A stretch of 64,000 bases of DNA from Planctomycetota bacterium (GCA_020853575.1 JADYYP010000021.1:1-64000); one strand, 5' to 3'. Shown: positions 1-9,921, counted from the stretch's first letter. Translations and numbers: made by a program. The notes: generated by a model from the sequence alone, not told the origin.

Positions 1-279
1 GAGGGGAACGCTCGATCGTGGCCCTTGGGCAGGCAGCCTGCTGCCGACGCCCGCTCTCAAATTGAGCCAGCCCCTCCTACGAACGCATGAACTGCGGTAC
101 CCAACCCGCGAATATCAGACTGCAACGCCGCGAAGCGAGCCGGCGCTCGCCGTCCCCGCACCTTCAACCTCGACCGCGACCAAGCGATCGGGGCCGGCCG
201 CCCAAGAAAGGCGCCCGGCCCCGCACAATTCAAACCTGTCAGCGTGATCCGTCAGGAGTGCTTGACAGGTCCACCCATA
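1..279. other. left-edge intergenic region
   Basis: No convincing gene is seen here. Short open frames have no ribosome site and no recognisable product. The only structure is an inverted repeat near 234-270, listed separately. A gene beyond the left edge could end in this stretch, but nothing shows it. Confidence 0.4.
234..270 (-). terminator. hairpin after the 280-2133 gene
   Basis: ACCTGTCA (234-241) and TGACAGGT (263-270) form a perfect 8-bp stem with a 21-nt loop, starting 10 nt beyond the stop codon of the minus-strand gene. No clear T-run follows, so intrinsic termination is only suggested. Confidence 0.4.
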
Positions 280-2133
280 TCAGGGTCCGAAGGTGACCTT
301 GACCGCGTTGGTGACGTTCGAGTCCTGGTTGCAGGGGCCGGCGCCGTCGCGGTACCAGCACTGGAAGTACCAGGTCTCGCCCGGATCGATCGCTCCGTTG
401 GGCCCGAAGCGCGCCGCGGACAGCGCCGCCAAGCCCGGCCCGAGCGTCATCGTGCCCGCCAAGCCGGAGTTCTGCAGCGCGTAACGCAGCGTCGGCGCAT
501 CGATGCAGCGCAACCCGTCGTTGAAGGTGCTCGGCGGTTTCGAGGCCGGTCCCATGAAGAACAGGCCGCTGACCGAGGGCGGCAGCTGCGTCGCGCTCAA
601 CACCAGATCGTCGTTGGTGACGCTGATCGAGCCGCCGCTGTTGATGTTGGTGAGGAGCTTGGCGCCGACACCGGTCGAGTTGGCGCAGCCGCCGGAAGCG
701 TAGACGTTGGCGCAGCTCTGGCTCGAGCCCGCCGCGCAGCCGCAGAACTCGACCACGCCGTCCTCGCACTCGTCGGGCACGCCGTTGGAGTTGGCGTCGA
801 GCGACGAGCCGTTGGCGATGTCGACCGCGTCCTCCACGCCGTTCTCGTTGCAGTCGAAGCACGGCCGATCGGTGACGTCGATCGCGTCCACGTCGTCGCC
901 GTGCGCGCCGGTGATCCCGCGGAAGGTGCGCAGGCCGAGTGCTTCGGCCGAGATGAAGATGCCCGGATTGGTGTTGAGCCCGCCGGCCACCGGCGGGATG
1001 AGCAGGTCACCAGGTTGGATCGGAGCGCCGAAGATCGAGTCGGGCTGGTTGACGATCGCCGAGCCGCGTCGCACCGAGAAGATCAACATGTCGGTGACGC
1101 CCAAGTTCCAGTCGTAGGGCGTCAGCGACGGGATGTAGATGCCGTCGCCGTTGTCGGCCAGGATCAGCGCGTCGAGGTCGTCTTGGTCGGGCGCGGTCTT
1201 GTCGAGGCCGAGCAGCGCGGCCGGCGCGTACAGCGAAAGCGGCACGCCGACTCCGACCTTGAGCACGTCGCCACCGACGAAGCCATTGTTCGCCGCCGAG
1301 CCGCTGTTGAGCACGCCGTTGAGCGGATCGAAGAACCCGGAGTCGAGCGAGATGTAGGCCAGGCCCGCGCTCGCGATGTCGGTGCCGATCTCGAGGGCGT
1401 CGAGGTTGTCCCCGGGATGCGGGAAGGGCGTGTTCGTCGGACGCGGCTCGATCAAGCCCAGGCCGAGGTACACGAAGCCATTGGCGCTGGCCAAGCCGTT
1501 GCCGTCGATCGCGCCCGCGTTGTTGCGCGGCGTGAAGCTCGGCGGGATCGGCCCGCTCGGCAGGTTGGTGTCGACGAACACGTCGGCGCAGGCCTCGAAC
1601 ACGCCGCTCGAGCCCGGTGGAACGAGCGGGTTGCCTTGGTTGAAGACGTTGGGGTGCGCGGGTGACTGCGGCGTCGCGACACTGCCAGCGGCCCACTCGT
1701 CGACCGAGAACCACAAGCGCCGCCGCGCCGGGCTGCCTGCGCCGCCCAGGCCGGTTTGCCCCGGCAAGTAGCGCGTGTCGTGGCCGCTCGATAGCGCGTC
1801 GACCTCGATCTCGCAGGCCGTTCCAGGCGCGTGGCCGACGCAGGAGGCGTAGTTCTGCAAGCCGAAGAAGTTGCCCGAGACGCGCAACGCGGGCCGCGAC
1901 AGCGGACCGAAGGCCGGAGCGCCCGGCGGCGGCGAGAGCGCGTCGCCTTCGGTGATCGGCTGCGCACCGGCCGACGACGAGGGCTTGGAGACCGACTCGC
2001 TCTTCCAGTCGATCGAGTAGGTGATCTGCGCGGCGGCGCTCGGCGCGAGCAAGGTCAGCGCGGCCAGCGCGGCGCCGCGCGAGCAGAGCGCCGAACGGAG
2101 GGGGATGAGGCGCACGACGCGGTGGTGGTTCAT
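280..2133 (-). CDS. secreted DxLDAL-repeat protein with EF-loop and type B C-terminal module
   Basis: 617-aa exported protein of unknown function. The ATG at 2133 is chosen because it gives a signal peptide (hydrophobic core ALAALTLLAPSAAAQ); the frame runs further upstream without a signal. Units with 'FSVD' strands and the acidic motif D[DN][LV]DA[LI] repeat through the middle. Near residue 430 comes a calcium-loop-like DCNENG...DANSNG...DECE segment of the thrombospondin-3/dockerin type common in planctomycetes. The last ~150 residues are the type B module (NSTG.GA, GLRCI, WYRDGAGPC, SNVTNA). Close paralogues lie at 2422-4227 and 11907-13721. It is probably an extracellular or surface structural protein; no enzyme motif is visible. 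Confidence 0.85.
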   Translation of the reverse strand: MNHHRVVRLIPLRSALCSRGAALAALTLLAPSAAAQITYSIDWKSESVSKPSSSAGAQPITEGDALSPPPGAPAFGPLSRPALRVSGNFFGLQNYASCVGHAPGTACEIEVDALSSGHDTRYLPGQTGLGGAGSPARRRLWFSVDEWAAGSVATPQSPAHPNVFNQGNPLVPPGSSGVFEACADVFVDTNLPSGPIPPSFTPRNNAGAIDGNGLASANGFVYLGLGLIEPRPTNTPFPHPGDNLDALEIGTDIASAGLAYISLDSGFFDPLNGVLNSGSAANNGFVGGDVLKVGVGVPLSLYAPAALLGLDKTAPDQDDLDALILADNGDGIYIPSLTPYDWNLGVTDMLIFSVRRGSAIVNQPDSIFGAPIQPGDLLIPPVAGGLNTNPGIFISAEALGLRTFRGITGAHGDDVDAIDVTDRPCFDCNENGVEDAVDIANGSSLDANSNGVPDECEDGVVEFCGCAAGSSQSCANVYASGGCANSTGVGAKLLTNINSGGSISVTNDDLVLSATQLPPSVSGLFFMGPASKPPSTFNDGLRCIDAPTLRYALQNSGLAGTMTLGPGLAALSAARFGPNGAIDPGETWYFQCWYRDGAGPCNQDSNVTNAVKVTFGP

Positions 2134-2351
2134 GGCAGGACTCTTGTGCTCCACTGACGGGCGCAGCGCAGCTGGGGTTCCCCGGCGTGCGCGCTTCCTG
2201 AGCACCCAGAGGTTACCGAATTGCATTGCGTTCGCGGGGCAGCGCCCGGCGAGCGCGCTGCTCCGCCGCACGAAGTGCAGCGCGCGGGCCGGGTGGGACA
2301 TCCAAGGCCGAAAAACATGCGCGCCGGCGGGCGGCTGGCCCTCCAAGCGGC

Positions 2352-2387
2352 GCGGGCGAGGCGCCCCCGGAGGAGCACCTCGCCCGC
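2352..2387 (-). terminator. hairpin after the 2422-4227 gene
   Basis: GCGGGCGAGG (2352-2361) and CCTCGCCCGC (2378-2387) form a perfect 10-bp GC-rich stem with a 16-nt loop, about 35 nt past the stop codon at 2422. There is no T-run. It probably ends or stabilises the upstream transcript before the next minus-strand gene. Confidence 0.55.
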
Positions 2388-2421
2388 TTGCTCGCGAACC
2401 ACGTCGCGGCGCTCGATGACG

Positions 2422-4227
2422 CTAGGGCACGAACGTGGCCTTGATCGCGCTGGAGAGGTTCGAGCCCTGGCCGCAGGGCCCGGTGCCGTCGCGGTACCAG
2501 GTCTGGAAGCCGAAGATCGAGCCGGCGGTGATCCAGTTGAAGACCGGGAAGTTGGCGCTCGAGTAGGCCGCGAGCCCCGGACCTTCGATCAACGTGCCGC
2601 TGGCGCCGCTGTTCGAGACCGCGAAGCGCGCCAGCGGTCCCTGCAGGCAGCGACGTCCATCGAAGAACGGCGCCGGAGGCATCATGTTCGCGCTCATGAT
2701 CATCATGCACTGCTTGAAGGTCGGCATCTGCGTGGTGGTCAGCACCAGGTCGTCGAGCCCGACGCTGGTCGAGCCGCTGGCGCTGAGCAGCGCTCCGACT
2801 CCGCTGGAATTGCGGCAGCCCGCGCCGGCGTCGTTGTTGCCGCACGGCCCCAGGGGCGCCGGGCAGAAGCAGAACGGCGTGGCGATCAGCGGCGCCTCGC
2901 ACTCGTCGGGGATGCCGTTGTTGTTGGTGTCGAGCGAGGTGCCGAAGCGCACGTCGAGCGCGTCCTCGCGACCGTTGCCGTTGCAGTCGAACAGCGGCGT
3001 CGTCGGCATGTCGAGCGCGTCGAGCTCGTCGCTGAAGGCGACTCCGTGCGAGCGCGTCGTCGCCAACCCCAGATTCTCGGCCGCGATGAAGATCGCCGGG
3101 AAGGGCGAGAGACCGCCGGGGATCGGCCGCACCAGGATGTCGCCTTCGCAGATCGGCAGGCCGAACACGCTGTCGGGCATGCCGATCACCGCCGAGCCGC
3201 GGCGCACGCTGAACAGCACCATGTCGGCGCCCGCGAGCCAGCCGTACATGTTCGGCGCGGGCTGGTAGCCGGCGACGCCGTTCTCGCAGACCACCAGCGC
3301 GTCGAGGTCGTCGGTGCCGGGACCGAAGAAGTCGAGGCCCTGCACGGGCGCCGGGCAGTACAGCACGGGCGCGACACTCGCTGCCGGCGTGTTGAGGATG
3401 TCCGCGCCTTGGAAGCCGTGGGCCAGCGCCGAGCCCGTGTTGGGCAGGCCGGTCAGCGGATCGGCGAAGGCGCTGTCGAGCGAGAAGAACACACCGAACG
3501 GAGGCCAGGCCGCCGCCGTGGGCATCGGTCGCAGCATCAGCGCGTCCAAGTTGTCTCCGGTGTCGGGCAGCATCGGACCCGGCAGGCTCGGCTCGCGCAG
3601 GCCGACGCCGCGGTACAGGAACGCGCTCGCGCCCATCATCCCGTCGCCGTCGAGCGCCGCCGTGTGCCCGACCAGCGGGCCGACGAACGGCGCGGCCGGT
3701 CCAGCGGCGGTCGCGAAGTTGACCATCACGTCCGCCTGGCTCTCGCCGATCGGAGCTTCACTGCCCGTCGAGGGCGGGATCGGAGCTCCGAAGCCGAAGG
3801 CGTACTTGTCGGTCGAGAAGTACAGCGAGTTGATCGGGAAGTTCGGTTGCACCAGCAGGCTCTGGCCGTCGCACAGCGCGTCGACTTCGACGCGGCACGG
3901 CGTGCCGCCGGGGTGGCCCATGCACAAGGGGTGCGCCGCGAGCCCCAGGTGCGGCGGGAACACGCCGCCGAAGGGACCGGCCTTGGCGAAGATCGCCGGC
4001 GCGGGCGCCGGGCCGAACTGCGGCAACTGCGACGGAGCCGGCGGCACGAGCACGTCCCCCTCGGTGATCGGCAGACCGCTGAGCGAGTCGGGCGTGCCGA
4101 CCGTCGGTCCGTGCCACGACACCGAGAAGTGCGGGACGAGATTCTGAGCGTGCACGCCGTGCACGGTGCACAGGGCCGCGGCGGCGATCAGGCTGGCGCG
4201 GAGCGGGTTCGGTCGTGAGAGGCGCAT
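2422..4227 (-). CDS. secreted DxLDAL-repeat protein with EF-loop and type B C-terminal module
   Basis: 601-aa exported protein, paralogous to the genes at 280-2133 and 11907-13721. The ATG at 4227 (MRLSRPNPLRASLIAAAALC) gives a clean signal peptide ending ...HAQ; the same frame stays open far upstream only because of GC bias. Visible in order: an N-terminal HFSVSWHGP segment, CMGHPGGTPCRVEVDAL, several DNLDAL/DDLDAL units, an 'LFSVRRGSAVIGMPDS' block, the EF-loop DCNGNG...DTNNNG...DECE, and the type B module with conserved Cys and WYRDGTGPC. Function is unknown. The acidic repeats and loop suggest calcium-stabilised extracellular folds. It has its own hairpin at 2352-2387. Confidence 0.85.
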   Translation of the reverse strand: MRLSRPNPLRASLIAAAALCTVHGVHAQNLVPHFSVSWHGPTVGTPDSLSGLPITEGDVLVPPAPSQLPQFGPAPAPAIFAKAGPFGGVFPPHLGLAAHPLCMGHPGGTPCRVEVDALCDGQSLLVQPNFPINSLYFSTDKYAFGFGAPIPPSTGSEAPIGESQADVMVNFATAAGPAAPFVGPLVGHTAALDGDGMMGASAFLYRGVGLREPSLPGPMLPDTGDNLDALMLRPMPTAAAWPPFGVFFSLDSAFADPLTGLPNTGSALAHGFQGADILNTPAASVAPVLYCPAPVQGLDFFGPGTDDLDALVVCENGVAGYQPAPNMYGWLAGADMVLFSVRRGSAVIGMPDSVFGLPICEGDILVRPIPGGLSPFPAIFIAAENLGLATTRSHGVAFSDELDALDMPTTPLFDCNGNGREDALDVRFGTSLDTNNNGIPDECEAPLIATPFCFCPAPLGPCGNNDAGAGCRNSSGVGALLSASGSTSVGLDDLVLTTTQMPTFKQCMMIMSANMMPPAPFFDGRRCLQGPLARFAVSNSGASGTLIEGPGLAAYSSANFPVFNWITAGSIFGFQTWYRDGTGPCGQGSNLSSAIKATFVP

Positions 4228-4378
4228 GGGGGAGAGGGAGCTTCCGTGAGAGATGTCGTGGCAGCGCTCGCAGGCGCCGACGGTCGGCGTCGCGGAGGCG
4301 GCCCAGCGAAGTGCGCCGGCACGCGCGCGCTGGACAAGCTCTCCGCGAATTCCGCGGGCAGGCGCGGATGCGCCGCGT

Positions 4379-7327
4379 TCAGCGCTCGGACGCCGCGCTG
4401 GCGGCCTCGAGGCATCCGCGCGAGGCCGCGCTCGCCGCGAGCTGCTCGCGCACGCTGGCGACGTCGGTGTGGCTCGCTCCGAGCTCGCGCACGAGCTCCT
4501 GGAGGGCCGTCGAAAGCTCGGCGCAAGCTTGCGGATCGCTCGCGCGGCGCAGGGCGACATCGGCGAGCACGATGCGCGACTCGATGCTGGCCCAAGAGCG
4601 CAGGCCCAGGCCGCGGTGGAGCTCGAGCGCCGTGCGCGCCGACTGATCCGCGAGCTCGAACTCGCCCTGGGCCCAGGCCGCGCGGGCGGCGAGCGCGTGC
4701 GCGGCCGCCGCCAAGTCGCTCTCCGGCGTCGCGGTCCAGCGCGCGGCGATCTGGCCCGCCTCAGCGCACGTGTCCACGGAGGCCACCAGCGCGCGCGCCA
4801 AGGCCAGCTCGACCGAGGCGCGTCCGGATGGTGTCGAGTCGACGAGCCGCGGGTCGCACCCGCGCATCCACTGCAGCGCGAGCTCGCGCGCACCGCTGGC
4901 GAGCTGCGCCAACCCCATGCGGAACCGAAAGGGCGCGGAGCGCACGCCGTCGTCGCCCTGGGCCGCGAAGCTCTCGAGCGCGGGGCCGAGCAACTCCAGC
5001 GCCCGCGGCGCGCGTTGCGCCCGGAGCAGCGCGTCGACCAACAGCAACAGCACGCGCTGCGCCTTGATGTTGGCGAAGCCCAGCTCGTTCTGCACCGCCG
5101 CGCTCGAGCGCTCGAGCAGTTCCAAGGCCGGCTCGAGCTCGCCCAGGTCCAGCAAGACCAAGGCGAAGTCGCTCTCCATCAGTGCCAGCGTCGGATTCCC
5201 GGGCTGGTAGAACTCGCGCGCCTCGCGCAGCGTGCGCTCGCAGAGCTCGCGGGCCTCGAGCGCCTTGCCTTGCGCGCGCAACGCGGAAGCCAGGGTGTTG
5301 AGCGCGGCGGCGCGCCAGGGATTCGCGATCGTCGTGCCCTCGCGGTCGAACTCCAGCGTCGCGCGCGCCACGCGCTCGGCGTCGGCGTGATGGCCGAGCC
5401 GCTCGTGCGTCGTCGCCAACACCGTCGAGACCATCCAGCGCAAGGCGCGGTCTTCGTACTCGAGCTCGTCGAGCCGCTCGTGCGCGCGCGACAGCAAGGC
5501 CAGCGGCTCGTCCGCGGCGCCGCCGTCGATCAAGCACAGCGCGAGCAGGGTCTCGGCGTTGACCTGGACCGAGATGTCGTCGGGCGGATGCTGCGCGAGG
5601 ATGGCGTTGGCTCGTCGCAGCGTTTCGGTGGCCTCGGGGCGATCCGCCAAGCGTTGCGCGGAGCCGAGCAGCACCAGCGCGCCCGCGGTGCGCGCGTCCT
5701 GCTCGCCGTGCAGCCGCAGTTGCAGCTCGACGGCGCGCTCCAAGGGCGCCAGCGCTTGTCCGTACAAGTCGAGGTTGTTGTAGGAGAGTCCGATGCGCTC
5801 GAAGAGTCGCGCTTGCAGCTCGGGCTGGCCCGCGAGCTCGCGCTCGACGCGCTGCACGCCCACGTCGAGCATCTCGCGCGCCGTCAAGTCGCGCCGACCG
5901 GAGCTGTAGGGGTCGCTGGCGCCGAACAGCTCGACCAGGAAGCGCGCGGACTGCTCGGCCTCGTTCGCCGCGGCGTGCGCGCGGTTGGACTCCTCGGTCG
6001 CGTGCTCGCGAGCTTGCGTGACCTCGTCGAGCAACTCACGCAGCGCGAGGTTGTTCCGGCGCTGCTGCCAGTACAACGCCGACGGCAGGACGGTCAGGAG
6101 CAACCCGGACAGCGCCAGCGTCGCGCTGCGCGTCGGGTGGCGTGCCATCCAACGTCGGGCACGGTAGGCGGCGCTCGGCGGACGGACCCCGATCGGTCGG
6201 CCGGCGAGCACGTTGCGCAGGTCCGCGCCGAAGGCCTGCATCGACGGATAGCGTCGCGCGCGCTCGCGCTCGATGGCGTGCAAGCACACGATCTCGAGAT
6301 CGCGAGGAACGTTGCGGTGGCGCGCGCGGATCGGAGGCGCCTGGCCGTCGAGGATCTGCGCGCGCGTCTGCTCGGAATCCGAGGCCGCGTAGGGTGTTTG
6401 CAGCGTCAGCAGCTCGTAGAGCGTCACGCCCAGCGCATATACGTCGGTCAAGGCGTCGATCTCGTGCACGCGACCGGCGATCTGCTCCGGCGCCATGTAG
6501 AGCACCGAACCGAGCGCGGATCCGCTGCGCGTCATGCGCAACTCGTCCGCGAGACCGGCGAGGCCGAAGTCGAGCAGCACCACGCGCCCATCGGGCGTGA
6601 CCGCGATGTTGGAGGGCTTGATGTCGCGGTGCAGCACGCCGCGCGAGTGCGCGTGGTCGAGCGCCTCGGTCATGCGCAACACGATGCGCGTGCAGGCTTC
6701 GACCCATGTGCCGGCGAAGAGCTCGCTCTCGAGCTCGCTCGGCTCGCCGCCGGCGGGCGCAACGGCCAGCACCGCGGCGCGCAGGTCGCTGCCGAGCAGG
6801 CTCTCCGGCGCGAGCCCGCGCACCTGCTCGAGCGCTTGGGCCAGCGTCGCCCCGCGGATCAGCTCCATCGCGAAGTACGGCGTGCCCTGCGCTTCACCGA
6901 CGGTGTAGATCGAAACCACACCGGGGTGCGAGAGCCGCGCGACGGCATCGGTCTCGCGTCGAAAGCGTTCGCGCGAGCGCTCAAAGTACAGATGCTCGGG
7001 CCGGATCAGCTTGAGCGCCACGCGGCGGCCGAGCGGCTCCTGCAGCGCTTCGTACACGACGCCCATGCCGCCGCCGCCGAGACGGCGCAGCAAGCGGAAC
7101 TCGCCCAGGCGCTCGGGAAAAGCCATGGCCGAGGCATCGGTCGGGATCAAGTTCATCGCGCGCAGCGCCTCGAAGCGCTCGCGCAGCTCCGGCGCCAGCC
7201 GCGGATGCTCCGCGCACAGCGTCTCGAGCACCCCGGATTCCCCGTTCGCGATGCGCTCGAGCGCGCGCGCCACGACCGCTTCGACCGCGTCCGCGCTGGC
7301 GTCGACATCGGGAGCGGGCGTGTCCAT
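4379..7327 (-). CDS. membrane Ser/Thr protein kinase with TPR region
   Basis: 982 aa. Residues 1-60 are a planctomycete-type leader. The kinase domain spans ~75-380, with glycine loop LGGGGMGVVYE (83-93), Lys106, catalytic HRD at 233-235 (HRDIKPSN), DFG at 253-255 and APE at 279-281, so all catalytic residues are present. One membrane helix follows (about 401-420), then a long tetratricopeptide-like helical region to the C terminus (e.g. IGLSYNNLDLYGQALAPLERA). It should phosphorylate protein Ser/Thr, with a kinase half and a TPR half on opposite sides of the membrane. It is divergent from an ECF sigma gene only 91 bp away, the usual planctomycete pairing, which suggests joint regulation. Confidence 0.93.
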   Translation of the reverse strand: MDTPAPDVDASADAVEAVVARALERIANGESGVLETLCAEHPRLAPELRERFEALRAMNLIPTDASAMAFPERLGEFRLLRRLGGGGMGVVYEALQEPLGRRVALKLIRPEHLYFERSRERFRRETDAVARLSHPGVVSIYTVGEAQGTPYFAMELIRGATLAQALEQVRGLAPESLLGSDLRAAVLAVAPAGGEPSELESELFAGTWVEACTRIVLRMTEALDHAHSRGVLHRDIKPSNIAVTPDGRVVLLDFGLAGLADELRMTRSGSALGSVLYMAPEQIAGRVHEIDALTDVYALGVTLYELLTLQTPYAASDSEQTRAQILDGQAPPIRARHRNVPRDLEIVCLHAIERERARRYPSMQAFGADLRNVLAGRPIGVRPPSAAYRARRWMARHPTRSATLALSGLLLTVLPSALYWQQRRNNLALRELLDEVTQAREHATEESNRAHAAANEAEQSARFLVELFGASDPYSSGRRDLTAREMLDVGVQRVERELAGQPELQARLFERIGLSYNNLDLYGQALAPLERAVELQLRLHGEQDARTAGALVLLGSAQRLADRPEATETLRRANAILAQHPPDDISVQVNAETLLALCLIDGGAADEPLALLSRAHERLDELEYEDRALRWMVSTVLATTHERLGHHADAERVARATLEFDREGTTIANPWRAAALNTLASALRAQGKALEARELCERTLREAREFYQPGNPTLALMESDFALVLLDLGELEPALELLERSSAAVQNELGFANIKAQRVLLLLVDALLRAQRAPRALELLGPALESFAAQGDDGVRSAPFRFRMGLAQLASGARELALQWMRGCDPRLVDSTPSGRASVELALARALVASVDTCAEAGQIAARWTATPESDLAAAAHALAARAAWAQGEFELADQSARTALELHRGLGLRSWASIESRIVLADVALRRASDPQACAELSTALQELVRELGASHTDVASVREQLAASAASRGCLEAASAASER

Positions 7328-7418
7328 CGCGCTGAAAAGTCTACGCCATGGGCTCGCGAGCGAGCGGCGCGAGGGCTGCGCCGGCCCGTGCGCCAGCGGT
7401 TAAGCTCGACGCGCGACC

Positions 7419-7991
7419 ATGGACGGCTCCGAACGACCGCGCGACGAACTCGAGGGCTTGCTCGAGCGCCACATCGGCGAGATCGAGTCGTACGTGCGCC
7501 GCAACATGGGCGCGGAGCTCGCGCGGCGCGAGTCGTGCGAGGATCTGGTGCAGTCGGTGTGTCGCGAGGCACTGCAGTCGCGCGCGCAGTTCCGCTACGG
7601 CGGCGAGGAGGCCTTCCGGCGTTGGCTGCTGCAGATCGCGCTGCACAAGTTGATCGATCGACGGCGCTTCTACACGGCGCAACGGCGCGCGGGTGGCGTG
7701 CGCGCGGCCGACCTGGCGTCGGAGTGGGACATCGAGGCGCTGGCGAAGCTCGCCAAGACGCTCGGATCGCCCAGCGGCGAAGCCATGCTGCGCGAGGAGC
7801 TCGCGCGGCTCGCGGAGGCGCTCGAGCAGCTCTCCGAGGCCGATCGCTCGATCATCCGCATGATCCACATCGAAGCGCGCACGCACGCCGACGCCGCCGA
7901 CCGAATGGGTTGCAGCGAGGCGCAATCGCGAGGCCGACTGTTCCTGGCCCTGGCGCGTCTCTCAACCCACCTGCGCGGCCCGGCGCGTTGA
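7419..7991 (+). CDS. ECF-type RNA polymerase sigma factor (kinase-linked)
   Basis: 190-aa sigma-70 family protein. Region 2 lies at ~20-90 (ESCEDLVQSVCREAL, FRRWLLQIALHKLIDRRR) and region 4 at ~125-185 (LSEADRSIIRMIHIEARTHADAADRMGCSEAQ). It lacks region 1.1 and region 3, as ECF sigmas do. The ATG at 7419 is the first in frame; no strong ribosome site is seen. It is transcribed divergently from the kinase gene at 4379-7327, so the 91-bp gap must hold both promoters. No anti-sigma gene is adjacent; by family precedent the kinase may control its activity. Targets are not shown by the sequence. Confidence 0.9.
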   Translation: MDGSERPRDELEGLLERHIGEIESYVRRNMGAELARRESCEDLVQSVCREALQSRAQFRYGGEEAFRRWLLQIALHKLIDRRRFYTAQRRAGGVRAADLASEWDIEALAKLAKTLGSPSGEAMLREELARLAEALEQLSEADRSIIRMIHIEARTHADAADRMGCSEAQSRGRLFLALARLSTHLRGPAR

Positions 7992-8061
7992 GCGCGCCCG
8001 CGGCGGAGCGCCTGAGCGCTCTTTTTCGCCGAATCGCATCGACGCGGCGCGCGACAGCGCG

Positions 8062-8129
8062 CTGTGGGGGAGCACGGTGGCGTGGATCCTCCCTGGTGGG
8101 GGCGCGCGCACCGCACCCGCACCCCACAG
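8062..8129 (+). other. long-range inverted repeat before the 8148 gene
   Basis: CTGTGGGG (8062-8069) pairs perfectly with CCCCACAG (8122-8129) across 52 nt, between a sigma-factor stop at 7991 and the next start at 8148. It could be the upstream gene's terminator or a leader structure for the downstream gene; the sequence does not decide. Confidence 0.3.
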
Positions 8130-8147
8130 GATCCGTCAGCGACACCC

Positions 8148-9689
8148 ATGACGACACTCTCGCGTTCCACGCTCGCCCGCGCATTGGCGCTGGCGGCGTT
8201 CGCCCTTCCGCTCTCCGCCCAAACCACCTTCCAAGCGCTCGGCAGCTCGATCCCCTGGCTGACCGTGCTCGACATGTCGGCCGATGGCTCGGCGCTCGTC
8301 GCGACCGACGGCTCCCAGAGCTACCTGTGGACCACCACCAATCCGACGTTCACCGCTTTCGCCAACGTCGGGCTGTGGGACTGCGATGTCGCCAACGGAG
8401 GCGCGTACGTTTCGGCGACGCTGCCCGATCCGAACAACGGCAATCTCGAGACGGCCGCGCGCTGGAGCGCCGCGAGCGGGCAGTGGACCTTCCTGCCGAC
8501 CCTGGGCGGCGTCAGCGGCACCTCGGCTTCGAGCGCTTACGACCTGAGCGAGGACGGCTCGGTGGTGGTCGGGCTGGGCTGGATCTCGGCCAATCGCGCG
8601 CACGCGTTCCGTTGGGACGCGCAGAACGGCACGGTCGATCTGGGAGCCTTCGGCGGCGCGCAGAACAGCTCGCGCCCCAACGCGGTCTCGGCCGACGGCA
8701 CCACGGCCGCCGGTTGGGACGAGGATCCGATCACGGGTGTGTGGCGCGCCTCGCGCTGGAGCGGCCTGACCGAGAACCTGCTGGGCTGCCTCGATCCCTC
8801 CGACCCGATCAACGGGCCGAGCCAGGCCGAGACGGTCTCGGGCAACGGCGTGTACGTCGCGGGCAAGTCGGCCTCGGGGCTGAGCACGCCCTCGGGCTGG
8901 AACGAGATGCACCTGTTCCGTTGGGATCCGCTCAACGGACTGATCGACCGCGGGACGTGCAACATCGATCCCTTCGGCTGGGGCAACCACGAGACGATTC
9001 CCTCCGGGATCAGCGACGACGGACGCGTGATCGTCGGCGGCGCGGGCACGGCGGGCTTCTTCGGCGGCGGCCTGCGGCCGTTCATTTCGCGTGAAGGCAG
9101 CCCGATGACGCTGCTGCAGGACGACCTGCTCGCCCTGGGAGTCCCGGAAGCCGCGACGTGGATCTTCGGTGACGTGGTGGGCATTTCGCGCGATGGCCGC
9201 GTGCTCGCGGGCAACGGCTACAACGCGCAGTTCGTGGCCGAGCCGTTCCGCGTGGTGTTCCCGCCGCTCGCCGAGAGCTACTGCACGGCCAAGGTCAACT
9301 CGCTGGGTTGCACGCCGGCGATGTTCGCCAGCGGCATCGCCAGCGCGAGCTCGTTCCTGCCCTTCGATGTCGGCGCGAGCAACGTGCTCAACAACAAGAA
9401 CGGCTTGCTGTACTTCGGCTTCTCGCCGATGAGTGCGCCCTTCCAGGGCGGCACCAAGTGCGTCGGCATTCCGACTGCGCGCACCGGTCTGCAGGACTCG
9501 GGCGGAACGGTCCTCGGCAACGACTGCAGCGGAACGTACTCGTTCGAATTCAACGCGTTGATCCAGAGCGGCGTGATGCCGCAGCTGGCGATCGGCGCCA
9601 AGGTCTACGCGCAGTACTGGTCGCGCGATCCGCAGGCCACGGCCACCACTGGCCTGACCAACGCGCTGAGCTTCACGGTTTTCCCTTGA
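8148..9689 (+). CDS. secreted HAF-repeat-like protein with type A C-terminal module
   Basis: 513 aa. The ATG at 8148 is preferred because it opens a signal peptide (LARALALAAFALPLSAQ); upstream in-frame codons encode a Pro/Arg-rich stretch. Residues ~25-375 contain repeats built as '[AV]S.DG...AG......AFRW', like HAF-type beta-propeller units (e.g. AVSADGTTAAGWDEDP, GISDDGRVIVGGAG). The last ~136 residues are the type A module: YCTAKVNSLGC, PFQGGTKC, C.GTYSFEFN, YWSRDP, GLTNAL. Four cysteines at module positions 2, 11, 61 and 83 match the other copies. It is likely a surface or released beta-propeller. Closest module relative in the window: the choice-of-anchor B protein at 24650-27187. Confidence 0.85.
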   Translation: MTTLSRSTLARALALAAFALPLSAQTTFQALGSSIPWLTVLDMSADGSALVATDGSQSYLWTTTNPTFTAFANVGLWDCDVANGGAYVSATLPDPNNGNLETAARWSAASGQWTFLPTLGGVSGTSASSAYDLSEDGSVVVGLGWISANRAHAFRWDAQNGTVDLGAFGGAQNSSRPNAVSADGTTAAGWDEDPITGVWRASRWSGLTENLLGCLDPSDPINGPSQAETVSGNGVYVAGKSASGLSTPSGWNEMHLFRWDPLNGLIDRGTCNIDPFGWGNHETIPSGISDDGRVIVGGAGTAGFFGGGLRPFISREGSPMTLLQDDLLALGVPEAATWIFGDVVGISRDGRVLAGNGYNAQFVAEPFRVVFPPLAESYCTAKVNSLGCTPAMFASGIASASSFLPFDVGASNVLNNKNGLLYFGFSPMSAPFQGGTKCVGIPTARTGLQDSGGTVLGNDCSGTYSFEFNALIQSGVMPQLAIGAKVYAQYWSRDPQATATTGLTNALSFTVFP

Positions 9690-9696
9690 ACGTTGG

Positions 9697-9749
9697 TGGA
9701 GAGGCGAGGACGCGAGCTCTCGGAATCGTCGATGCGCCCTCGCCCTCCA
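9697..9749 (+). terminator. hairpin after the 8148-9689 gene
   Basis: TGGAG-(a)-GGCGAGG (9697-9709) pairs with CCTCGCC-CTCCA (9738-9749): 12 pairs with one bulged A, beginning 7 nt after the TGA stop. No T-run follows directly. Confidence 0.5.
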
Positions 9750-9921
9750 GGCGCCGGACGTGGAGAGCGTGGTCTTATTCCATCTCTGATCGCCAGCCGC
9801 GCGAGCTCCGACGCGAGGCCGACCGTGGAGCGACGGTCGGTCTCGCAGCCCGATTCGATCCCGTCTCGCATCCTCGGCGCGGCGCTTCTCGCGCTGCGCC
9901 CCGCCAAGAAATGAGCTTCCG

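Noticed and set aside
4253-9094. A very long plus-strand open frame (over 1,600 codons).
   Set aside because: It is antisense to the kinase and runs on through a sigma gene and a secreted-protein gene in another frame. Content is Arg/Ala/Glu-rich with no domain; it is an artefact of high GC.
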